A stretch of DNA of 64,000 bases from the NCBI GenBank assembly GCA_963678255.2, contig CAXXTW010000002.1, forward strand, positions 1,240,001 to 1,304,000. Direction: 5' to 3'. A program made the translations under genes and the position numbers. Position 1 is the stretch's first letter. The number at the start of each line of letters is the position of its first letter. The notes under the pieces are model-generated. The model searched no databases. It was not told where the DNA came from and worked only from the letters and a program-made list of their open reading frames with translations. This document shows, in pieces, positions 1-9,900 of this stretch. The DNA comes from G963678255 sp963678255. GTDB taxonomy: Bacteria > Cloacimonadota > Cloacimonadia > Cloacimonadales > WRIO01.

Positions 1-693
1 AGATGTTTCATAGGAGATAAGAGATAATCATCATCGTTGGAGGATATCTTTAGGATGGCATATGTTGAATAAAGTCTTTTCATTTCTTTGAAATGGTATT
101 CTTCATTTCTTTTGCCTTTATGCAAAATAAACGAAGCAAAGAAAGTTCAAGCCCGGAAAACCCCTATCAGGGATCTTGATTTTCATCTCTTTTCATTGAA
201 ATATAAATATCTGTATTTTTCTGATGGTATGCCATTTAATCTCCAGTCACTCTCAGGGGCTCCGCCATAAACTCGCTCTTCGAGCTCAAACATATATCTG
301 TTCGCACCCCTTCGAGTTTCCTTGCGACTTTACGCCATTTTTTCATGGGCATTGTCTCATTTACGTTCAATTAAACAGGTGTTGTGTGCAATTGAAGAGA
401 CGCAAAGCATTGCGTCTCTACGAGATATTATCAAAAACAACAAAAACAGAAAGAAATGCAAGAAAATTCCATGAAACCGATGTAGACAACACAGGTGTGT
501 TGCAGATAATGGCAAATCAGAGATTTGCAGAAAAAAGATAAGAGCTCATATCAGGCTGTGGCCTGTTTGGTAAAGATGAAAGGATATAGGTTTACTTTTC
601 TAGCCTATAAGACCGAGAGAGGCTTAATGAGAGTCAATATATATTGGACAGTCTTAATTTTTTGGAGTCAAGCAAATTCGTGATCTTTTTCTC
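1..693. other. Non-coding stretch upstream of the tRNA
   Basis: I see no convincing gene here. Short open frames exist at 88-270 and 224-541, but they lack ribosome binding sites and have the composition of chance translations. The part around 240-360 looks richer in G and C than the flanking DNA. Small hairpins are present at 396-419, 512-528 (GCAAATC/GATTTGC) and 552-565 (CAGGC/GCCTG). The stretch could be an old intergenic repeat or a decayed gene. Confidence 0.5.
396..419. repeat. Perfect 10-bp palindrome of the GAGACGC type
   Basis: AGAGACGCAA and TTGCGTCTCT form a perfect 10-bp stem around a 4-base loop. A related hairpin with the same AGAGACGC/GCGTCTCT arms lies at 12229-12250, where it serves as a terminator. 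There is no T-run after this copy, so it is not an obvious terminator. It is probably a member of a small dispersed palindromic family. Confidence 0.6.
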
Positions 694-722
694 TTGACAA
701 AAAAACAATAGATTAGAAATAT
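694..722 (+). promoter_or_regulatory. Candidate sigma-70 promoter of the tRNA gene
   Basis: A perfect TTGACA lies at 694-699. About 17 bases downstream is an AT-rich hexamer (AAATAT, 717-722), and TATGAT follows at 720-725. The -35 element is clear and the -10 is ambiguous. The site is about 25 bases before the tRNA 5' end, which is the expected placement. Confidence 0.45.
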
Positions 723-744
723 GATACCAATAAGTGAAAAGAAG

Positions 745-820
745 GGGCCTATAGCTCAGTTGGTAGAGCTTCCGGCTCATAACCGGATGGTCAGAGGTTC
801 GACTCCTCTTGGGCCCACCA
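745..820 (+). tRNA. tRNA with CAT anticodon (Met, possibly Ile2)
   Basis: The 76-nt sequence folds as a complete cloverleaf. The acceptor is GGGCCTA/TGGGCCC with one G-T wobble, the D arm is GCTC/GAGC, the anticodon stem is TCCGG/CCGGA, and the loop CTCATAA gives anticodon CAT. The T arm is AGAGG/CCTCT, followed by discriminator A and an encoded CCA end. The acceptor is fully paired from the first base, which argues against an initiator tRNA. An elongator tRNA-Met is most likely. A lysidine-modified tRNA-Ile(CAT) cannot be excluded from sequence alone. Confidence 0.95.
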
Positions 821-827
821 TTATATA

Positions 828-848
828 GCCGCATTTTGCGGCTTTTTT
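828..848 (+). terminator. Intrinsic terminator after the tRNA
   Basis: GCCGCA (828-833) and TGCGGC (837-842) form a GC-rich 6-bp stem with a 3-base loop, followed directly by six T residues. It ends the tRNA transcript just before the map gene. Confidence 0.85.
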
Positions 849-866
849 CTTTAATAAGAGGTAGAT

Positions 867-1622
867 ATGGTTATCATAAAGAATGAACAACAGATAGAAA
901 AGATACGTAATGCATCAAAGTTAGCGGCACAGGTTTTAAGGTATTTAGAGCCTTATATTATTCAGGGTACGAATACAGATCATTTGAATGATTTAGCTCA
1001 TAAGTTTATAATCAGTCATCAAGCAATACCTTCACCTCTGAATTATCATGGATATCCGAAGAGCATTTGTACTTCGTTAAACAACATAGTCTGTCATGGA
1101 ATTCCATCTAAGAAGCAGATATTAAAAAATGGAGATATTGTTAATGTAGATATTACAGTGACATTGGACGGTTTTTTTGGAGATTGTTCGAGAACCTATA
1201 TCATTGGAGAGGTAAATCAAGAGATCTTGAACTTTGTACGAGTTTCAGAAGAAGCGATGATGAAAGGGATAGAATTATTAAAACCTGGCATTTTATTATC
1301 TCAAATGGGTCGTTTTATAGAGCAGTATGTCATACCTTTTGGATATTCAGTTGTACGCGAATATGGTGGTCATGGAGTAGGGTTAGCATTTCATGAGGAT
1401 CCGCATGTTTGTCATTTTTATACAAAGGAAAATGATATACAATTAAAAAAGGGCATGATTTTTACAGTAGAGCCAATGATAAATATGAGTAAAAACTGGA
1501 GAGTGAATACATCGAGAAAAGATGGCTGGACAGTATCAACAGCAGATAACAGTTTAAGTGCTCAGTTTGAGCATACAGTATTAATAACAGAAACAGGGCA
1601 CGAAATATTAACTTTACCTTAA
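867..1622 (+). CDS. map: Type I methionine aminopeptidase
   Basis: This cytosolic metallo-exopeptidase removes the N-terminal methionine from nascent proteins. The 251-residue length is normal for the short bacterial type I form with no N-terminal extension. All five metal ligands are recognisable in order: Asp in NVDITV, Asp in FGDCSRTY, His in GHGVG, Glu in TVEPM and Glu in QFEHTV. The start is chosen because AAGAGGTAG lies just upstream of the ATG. The gene stands alone after the tRNA terminator. It converges with the cyclase gene and leaves only five bases between the two stop codons. Confidence 0.95.
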   Translation: MVIIKNEQQIEKIRNASKLAAQVLRYLEPYIIQGTNTDHLNDLAHKFIISHQAIPSPLNYHGYPKSICTSLNNIVCHGIPSKKQILKNGDIVNVDITVTLDGFFGDCSRTYIIGEVNQEILNFVRVSEEAMMKGIELLKPGILLSQMGRFIEQYVIPFGYSVVREYGGHGVGLAFHEDPHVCHFYTKENDIQLKKGMIFTVEPMINMSKNWRVNTSRKDGWTVSTADNSLSAQFEHTVLITETGHEILTLP

Positions 1623-1627
1623 GAATC

Positions 1628-3808
1628 TCACAAGTTTTGCACCACAGAATAAAGTTTAATAACCCCTTTTCCTTTGAGGTGAACTTCTTTATCGACTTCA
1701 AAGCTGAAATGATTTTTAACTAATTCAAAAGTTGTTTCAGAGACATTTATCTGCATGGGAAGAGTTTGGGATTCAATTCTGCTAGTGGTGTTAATAGTAT
1801 CGCCAAAAATATCATAGATATATTTTTTAATACCGACTACTCCACCGACTACTTTTCCAGTATGGACCCCAATTCTAACAGACCATTGAATAGGAGAAGA
1901 CATATTTCTTTTTTGGACAAATTGAACAATCTGAACAGCTGATTTAACAATATTTATAGCATGTAGAGGATTAGGTTCAGGCATGCCACAAACAGCCAGA
2001 TAAGCATCTCCAATGGTTTTGATTCTTTCTCCCATATTTTCTTCAATAATATTATCAAATTCAGTAAACAAATCATTTAATTCTTCGATAACTTGAATAG
2101 GAGAGAGATGTGAACTTATTTCAGTAAAATTTACTAAATCAGAAAACAAAACAGTCACATCGTCGAAACTTTTTGGAATAGATTTTCCATTATCTTTCAG
2201 TTGTTTAGCAATCTCAATGGGCAGGATATTTATCAGAAGTTGATCTGATTTTTCTTTTTCATAATTTATAATCTCATTAGCTTTTTGTTGGTCTTTATAC
2301 AGTTTGAAAATCAGAAGAACAATAATTGTTAAAAATATTAAAAATCCATATTGAATCTTTCTACTGTTTTCAGATTTTACGAGCTCAAGTCTTTGAATTT
2401 CTTTATCTTTTTTTAAAAGTTCATTTTCTCTGATCTTTTTTTCAGTTTCATATTTGGTTTGAATTTCGGTAATTTGTTTGGAACTGGTTTCATTAAAGAG
2501 AGAATCTTTAAATAGGAAATATTCTTTATAGTTATACAATGCTTGCTTATAGTCACCTTTCAGTTCGTAAACTTTAACGATTAGACCATAACTAGTCAGT
2601 GCGAGAGATTGAGAATTGATTGATTTAGCAATTTCAATACCTTTTACTAAGTATTCAAGAGCTTTATTATAGTTCTTTTTTTTCATTTCAACCACGCCAT
2701 AATTTGCTAAGACGCTCACTAAACCAGTATTATTTTTAGTTTTAGAAAAGATATCATAAGCAATATCCAAATGTTTTATGGCTTTTTCAAAATCATTCGT
2801 TTGAGAATACAAACTCCCTAAGTTATTATTGGAAGAACCTATCCCCTGCAAGTCTTTATTTTTAGTTTTAATTTCAAGGGATTTGAAATTATATTCTAAA
2901 GCTTTTGGGTAATTTTTTAGTTTCTTATAGATTAAGGCAATATTGTTAAGTGTATTGGCAGTACTATAATCTTGAGTTTGTTTAATATTGACAGCCTTAA
3001 TGTAGTATTCCAGAGCTTTATCAAACTCAGCCAAAGCGTTGTAAACGATACCGATATTATTATAGCAATTAGCAATTCCCAGACTATCATTGATGGATTC
3101 TGCGATCTTGATTGCTTCTAAATGATAATCTAATGATTGTTTATAATCACCTTTTTTGAAAACAGCATTTCCAAGAGTTGAAAGAGAATATTCAATTTTT
3201 TTTCTATCTTTAAGATCTCTTCTAATTTTAAGAGCTTCTTTTCCTTCATTAAGACAATTATCAAAATCTCCTAAGCCCATATAAACTAGACACATTTTTC
3301 CATGAATATCCGCAATTTTATCTAGGTTTTTTGAAAGAACAGCATTTTTCAAAGCTATTTTATATAAATTTATACTTTCACTATTATTTCCATTTTTATA
3401 ATTTATTGCAGCAAGATTGGAAACTACTTTTGCAATAAAATCATAATCATTAGAATTTTTTGTTTCATTATAAGCTAACTCATACCATTTATTGGCTTCA
3501 TTAATAAGATTTTTATTATAACAGAGATCTCCCTGCAGATTATACCCCTTATAAACACCCATTTTATATTTACATTTTTTAGAATAATTGATAATAAAAT
3601 TGACAATTATCGTCGCATCTTGTTTATTTTTATTGATTAAGCTATCAGAAACAGTAATTATAGTTTCAATTCTTTTTTGTTTATTGAAGGTTTGAGTATC
3701 TTTCAGTAATAGTTCGAGAATAACTGCTGGTTTGTCCTGAGAGAATAACAATTGAGAAAAATTTAAGATAAAAACGAAAAACAAAAGCAAATATTTTTTA
3801 TAATTCAT
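1628..3808 (-). CDS. Exported TPR sensor with class III adenylate cyclase domain
   Basis: This is a predicted membrane-bound adenylate cyclase of 726 residues. It has an N-terminal signal sequence and then about 8-10 tetratricopeptide repeats (roughly residues 70-430, recurring N-N-G and ALEYY patterns). A coiled-coil-like charged stretch and one transmembrane helix (about 485-505) follow. The C-terminal class III cyclase domain (about 545-720) has the metal Asp in LFSDLVNFT, IKTIGDAYLAV, and FGDTINTTSRIES carrying the transition-state Asn and Arg. Lys in IKTIGD and Asp in YDIFGD fit ATP rather than GTP. Topology implies that periplasmic TPRs sense something and the cyclase acts in the cytoplasm. 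GGGAGGAG precedes the ATG. The ligand is unknown. Confidence 0.88.
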   Translation of the reverse strand: MNYKKYLLLFFVFILNFSQLLFSQDKPAVILELLLKDTQTFNKQKRIETIITVSDSLINKNKQDATIIVNFIINYSKKCKYKMGVYKGYNLQGDLCYNKNLINEANKWYELAYNETKNSNDYDFIAKVVSNLAAINYKNGNNSESINLYKIALKNAVLSKNLDKIADIHGKMCLVYMGLGDFDNCLNEGKEALKIRRDLKDRKKIEYSLSTLGNAVFKKGDYKQSLDYHLEAIKIAESINDSLGIANCYNNIGIVYNALAEFDKALEYYIKAVNIKQTQDYSTANTLNNIALIYKKLKNYPKALEYNFKSLEIKTKNKDLQGIGSSNNNLGSLYSQTNDFEKAIKHLDIAYDIFSKTKNNTGLVSVLANYGVVEMKKKNYNKALEYLVKGIEIAKSINSQSLALTSYGLIVKVYELKGDYKQALYNYKEYFLFKDSLFNETSSKQITEIQTKYETEKKIRENELLKKDKEIQRLELVKSENSRKIQYGFLIFLTIIVLLIFKLYKDQQKANEIINYEKEKSDQLLINILPIEIAKQLKDNGKSIPKSFDDVTVLFSDLVNFTEISSHLSPIQVIEELNDLFTEFDNIIEENMGERIKTIGDAYLAVCGMPEPNPLHAINIVKSAVQIVQFVQKRNMSSPIQWSVRIGVHTGKVVGGVVGIKKYIYDIFGDTINTTSRIESQTLPMQINVSETTFELVKNHFSFEVDKEVHLKGKGVIKLYSVVQNL

Positions 3809-3830
3809 CTCAACTCCTCCCTTACAAAAT

Positions 3831-3859
3831 TAAATAATTAATTAAGTTATAAAAGTCAA
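3831..3859 (-). promoter_or_regulatory. Candidate sigma-70 promoter of the TPR/cyclase gene
   Basis: On the minus strand, TTGACT (plus 3854-3859) and TATTTA (plus 3831-3836) are separated by exactly 17 bases, about 25 bases before the start codon. This is a good match to a housekeeping promoter. Confidence 0.5.
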
Positions 3860-3890
3860 GTAATACTCCAAAAAAAACGAATATTCATTT

Positions 3891-3905
3891 TGGAATACAA
3901 ATTGC
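3891..3905 (+). promoter_or_regulatory. Candidate sigma-54 promoter of the giant C25 protease
   Basis: TGGAATACAAATTGC matches the sigma-54 -24/-12 pattern: TGG, then TTGC at the required spacing, with GG and GC 10 bases apart. The -12 C is 47 bases before the ATG at 3952. The window encodes two sigma-54 activators, so a sigma-54 regulon exists here. The assignment rests on motif match only. Confidence 0.45.
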
Positions 3906-3951
3906 GTTAATGCTAAAATATATATATTATTAAGCTTAGAGGGGGTTTTAT

Positions 3952-6900
3952 ATGGTATTAAATATAAAACGAATATTAATGAGTATTTTATTTTTATTAT
4001 TATGCTCAATATTACTTGGAAGAATAACAAACGATTCTTTTCAGACAATTACACAATCTAATGGAGATCTTGATATCATCTTTAGTTGTCCTGATTATAA
4101 GCTGGAAAAAGTAACATTAAACAACAAAGTATATGATAAAATAGTAGTTGAAAACACAGAATACATGATTGAAGAAGGTAATCCGGAGCTTCCGTTTTTT
4201 AGTGCAACTTTTGCTGTTCCTGTTAACAGCTCTCCTACCCTAAATAGGGTTGAAAAGGCTAAGACAACAATGTTACAGTGCAACACAATTGTACCATGCC
4301 AATCTCTGGAAGAAAAGCAAACAGAATTTATAATAAATAACCAAATGTACAATCAGAACTCCTTTTATCCTGAGACTTTAGCAAAAGTGTCTGATGTTCA
4401 GACAATCAGAGATTATCAAATCATCAATTTAAATGTGTTTCCTTTTCGTTACAATCCTAAGTTACAACAACTGGAAATAAACAATGAAATCAGATTAAAT
4501 ATTAAATCAAATGCAAATAGTCTTAACCCAAATTATCAGGTGAACCAATATATATCTCATAGTTTCGAGCCCATTTATGAGAATTTAATCAATAATTTTG
4601 ATCAAGTGCGTAACCCCTATGCATTGTATCAACAACCGTCCATTTTGATCATTCGACCGAACAATTCTACAGTAGCGACAGCATTAGGATCTTTAGTTAC
4701 CTGGAAAAAACAATTAGGTTTTAATGTTACAATGGTAAGCACCTCAGAAACAGGAACGACAGCAACATCTATCAAGAATTATATTCAAAATTTCTATAAT
4801 ACAGCGGTTAATAAACCAGAATATATCATATTAGTTGGTGATGTTACTGGTACCTTACTCATTCCAACCAATTCAAAAATATACAATTCTTGGAGTTGGA
4901 GTGGAACAGGTATTGGGGATTATCCATATACTCATTTATCAGGATCAGATTATTTAGGAGACGCATTTATCGGTCGTCTATCAATTAATTCAACCAGTGA
5001 ATTAAATGTATTATTAGCAAAAATATTTTATTATGAAAAAACTCCTACAACAGGAGGGACTGGATGGTTTAACAACAATTTATTGGTTGGTGATACAGAT
5101 CCTTCGGGAGAGTCCTGTGTATCAACAAACAGATATATAAAAGATATCACAAAAGCATATGATTCAAACCATCAATACACAGAACTCTATGGTCCTCAAC
5201 CTTCAGCAAGTTCTATGCAAACAACAGCTAGTAATGGGTGTTTATTTTTTAATTATAGAGGTTATATTCACATGAGTGATTTTACAACTTCAAATATCAG
5301 TGCATTAAATAACGTTAGAAAATTATTTTATGCTGTATGGATAACCTGTGATACAGGCAAGTTTAGTTCTACTTCAGATGGATCTCCCGATTGCAGAACA
5401 GAGAGAGCAATTAAATTGGGATCGACGACAAATCCATCAGGTGCTATCGTTGCAATAGGGATGTCCACATCTCACACATTAACACCCTATAACAATTTAA
5501 TGGCCGCTTCAACATTTAATGGTTTATTTACTGGAAAAATGGTAGATATGGGTCAGGCACAATTGTTTTCAAAGCTGAAGCTGGTACAAGTTTACAGTAA
5601 TTTCTCCAATGCTGCCCATGATTTGGCACATTGGAATAACCTAATGGGAGATCCCACAGTCAGACTTTTCAAAACTGTCCCAAAAAACATTACTTTAACT
5701 GCTCCAACACAAATCTCAGTTGGAGAAAACTCAATAACTGTCCAAGCTCAAGATAACAATCAACCATTAAGTAACGTAACTGTTTCAATAAAAGCATCTG
5801 ATAATACATGTTATTTAGGGACAACTGATGAAAATGGCTATGCCACTATCATAATTCCTAATGATTTAACTGGATCAGTATCATTAACTGCATCAAAACC
5901 AGATTATATTCCTACTATCAACACAGTGACAGTTTCTACTGTTGGAGTTGTTGGAATGGCGAGCACAAGTTATAGTGATCAACAAAGTGGAAACAACAAC
6001 AATCAGATTAATTCAGGAGAAATTATTAATCTCAGTTCCTCTTTTAAGAACTATTCTTCTTCAACTATTTCAAACATACATGTAGTTTTGCAATCCATGT
6101 CAGACCAGGTTCAGATAATTGATAGTACATTAACCATTTCACAATTATTAGGTAATGGAACCTCCCAAAGTTCTCCATTTAGCTTTAAAGTGAAAGAGAA
6201 TTGTCAAAACAATGAGATAATAGGTTTAAGATACAAAATTATATCTGGGGGCAATACATGGTATTCTCATCTATCTTACCAGGTTTATGGTGTAGATGCC
6301 AATATAGTCTCTTATAATATTGTTGGAGGAACCTCTACTACCTGTCAGATAGGTCAGAACAATAATATCAATATAAAAATAAATAATATTGGTCAAGTAG
6401 ATTTATCATCTATCCAAGCTATTTTAAGACCAACAAGCAATTATATACTGATGACAGATTCCTTGGGGAGTTATGGAACAGTCCTCCAAAACAGTCAAGC
6501 TAGTAATACATCAGATCCCTTTAGTTTTACGGTTAATAGTTCAGTTTATCCAGGGATGCAACTTACAGCAGATTTAATACTATATAACACATATGGAACA
6601 ATAAAAGTTATTCCAGTCATCTTTAATACAAGCACAGCCACAGTCACCAATCCATCAGGTCCAGATAACTTTGGTTATATGATATTTGATCAACAAGATA
6701 CCAGTTATCCAGAAGCGCCTGTTTATCAATGGGAAGAAATCACGACAGTAGGAGCTAATACAGGGTTGACAGACTCTGGGGATGATGGAGATCAGGTAAC
6801 AGTAAAAACATTACCTTTTTCGTTTAAGTATTATGGTATTGATTATAACACAATAACCATTGGTACGAACGGTTGGTTTTGTTTTGGAACGACTGCACAG

Positions 6901-9900
6901 ACTGGGATGAGAAACATGCCCTTACCAGGGTTAAATTGTCCAACTAGTCTAGTAGCAGTTTTTTGGTCAGATCTAACCTTTAATGGAACAGGTGCTGGTG
7001 TTTACACCTATTATAATTCTACAAATCATTCTTATGTCATTCAGTGGAATAATGCAGCACATTACCAAAATGGATCGTATAGTGCAACTTTTACCTTTGA
7101 AGCAATACTTTATGATTCTCAATATCAAATTGGCAATCCAATAGATAATCCCATGAAATTCCAATATAAGACCTATAATCAGGGATTTCTTGGAGATGGA
7201 GAGCGGCCAAACAATTACTTTACTGTTGGCGTACAAAATGAAAACGCAACAGATGGCTACACTTATGTTTACAATAATGTTTATCCAAGTTCAGCCTTAG
7301 CAATTTCAGCTCAAAAAGCATTATTTGTGACAACTCTGAGAAATGCATCATTTTTAAGTTTACCTAGCAGTTTAGTTATCCGAGAAGATGTGGTTAAAAC
7401 AATAAACCTTAGGAATTACATAATTGGATATAATTCAAATAATGTTTATACTGTAGAAGCTTCAAGCACGAATCATCTGACCTGCACATTGAATAATCTC
7501 ATGCTTACAATTACTCCTCAGTCTAATTGGTCAGGCACAGAAACATTAAACATAACAGTAAATAATCAAACCTTGAATAAAACATCATCAGGAAATATTT
7601 CAATTCAAGTAAACCCAATTAATGATACACCAATAATAAGAAATCCAATTCCTAATATTATTATTAATCAGAACCAAATAGCAACCCTAAATTTATACAA
7701 TTATTTTACTGATGTAGATTCTATTTATGGAGATCATCTGCATTTTAGTTATACTCCAGTTAATAATATCACAATCAGCATAAGTGGAGGAATAGCAACA
7801 ATCACACCAAATCAGGATTGGTCGGGAAGCCGTTCATTAAGTTTTAGTGCCAGAGATGATAGTTCAGCATTTGTATCAAGTACAGCGCAATTAACAGTAA
7901 ATTCGATAAATAACCCACCTGTAATTAGTTTTCCAACTCTATTGACCGGTTCTGAAGATCAAATATTAAACATAAACCTAGCGAATTATATAACCGACCC
8001 AGATACTCCATTTAGTACATTAACCATTACTGCTCAGAATTCAGCTCATTTAACCGGTTCAATTACTGGGTCAACCTTATCAGTTATACCCTCATCAAAT
8101 TGGTCTGGCCAAGAAGCATTATTAATCACAGTTTCAGATAATCAGGCGACAGCATCTTCAAGAAAGAGTGTTGCTAAGAATCGTTTAATTGTTTCTGATT
8201 CATTACGAATCAGAATAAATCCGATCAATGATGCCCCTGTTATAAATTTACCTGTTAGTTCTACATTGCAAGAAGATGGGAATTTAGTAATCAATATGGA
8301 TAATTACATTAGTGATATTGATAATTTAGTTTCTTCTTTAACAATTAGCGGAACAAATACAACCCATCTAAATATTAGTATCAACCAACATAATGTTTCA
8401 ATTACACCCACACCAAACTGGTTTGGGACAGAAATACTTCAACTATCTGTTAGTGATGGGCTACTATCCAATACAGATGAAATCAGTATAATCGTCAATC
8501 CTGTGAATGATGCGCCAACTATTAATCTTCCTGCAACTTTTTCCTTTGATGAAGATATAGTTTATAATATAAATCTTGATAATTATATTAATGACATAGA
8601 CAATAATCTATCTTCCTTGACAATTAATGCTAATAATAGCAATCATTTAACATTAGGGTTTACTGGGCATAACTTAACAATCACACCAAGTCAAAACTGG
8701 AACGGTACAGAAAACATTCAGTTTACTGTTAGTGATGGATATTTGTCAAATACAGATATTGTTAGTATCGTAGTTGTTCCTGTAGATGATGCTCCAACGA
8801 TTGAGCTTCCAGCAAATATTACATTTAATGAAGACAGTAGTTATCTGATCAACATGAGTAATTATATCAGTGATATAGATAGTCCTTTAAACAGTTTATC
8901 AATAACAGTATTAGAAAATGATCATATTATTTCAACGATAAATCAACAATCAGTAACATTGACCCCAGAACTTAATTGGAATGGTACAACTAATCTAACA
9001 ATTCAAGTTTCTGATGGAATCAATACTACCAATGCAATTATTCAAGTCACAGTTAATGCTGTAAATGATGCTCCAGTACTGGCATTACCCGCTTCATATC
9101 ATTTAGATGAAGATTCAATTTTTCAAATCAATTTGAGTAGTTATGTAAGTGACATAGACACGTCAATTGATCAGCTTAGTTATATAGTAGAGAATTCTCA
9201 ACATTTATCTGTATCAATTGATCAAGATGTAGCGACAATAACACCTCTAGTTAACTGGTTTGGAAATGAAACCGTTACTTTTAGAGTAACCGATGGCAGT
9301 TTATTTTCTAATCAACAAGTAATATTTACGGTTGATCCGATAAATGATCCACCAATATTAAATCTGCCAAATAGTATTACATTTATTCAGAATGGTTCTC
9401 AAACTTTAAATTTCTCAAACTATATAACAGACACAGATAATTCATCTTTCAGCATCGACTATCAGAACAATGTCCATGTAATTCCACAAATTTCAGGAAT
9501 GATGGTTACTTTTTCAGCAGAAGAAAACTGGTCAGGTGAAGAAAACATTTCATTCACAATCAGTGATGGAGAATATACTTCGACAGATCAAATATTAGTT
9601 AGAGTCAGTTTTACTAATACTGCTCCTGTGATAGAACTACCAGAAACAATTTCTTTTGATGAAGATCATGATTTTACTTTACCACTAGCTTCATATATTA
9701 GTGATAATGAGACAGCAAATGAAAATCTCACCATAACAGCTCAAAATACAGCACATTTAACTGTTAGTAGAAATTCTACTGAAGCAATCATAACTCCAGT
9801 AGCAAACTGGTATGGAACAGAGACTCTATATTTTTCAGTAAATGATGGCATATACACAGCAAATGATCAAATGAGTGTGACTGTTAATCCAGTTAACGAT

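Noticed and set aside
224..541. 105-codon open frame on the plus strand
   Set aside because: No ribosome binding site, no recognisable domain, and it spans the palindrome at 396-419; it reads like translated intergenic DNA.
634..834. Minus-strand open frame across the tRNA region
   Set aside because: It is antisense to a complete tRNA and its terminator.
6973..7236. 87-codon antisense open frame in the giant protease
   Set aside because: A shadow of the coding strand, without its own signals.
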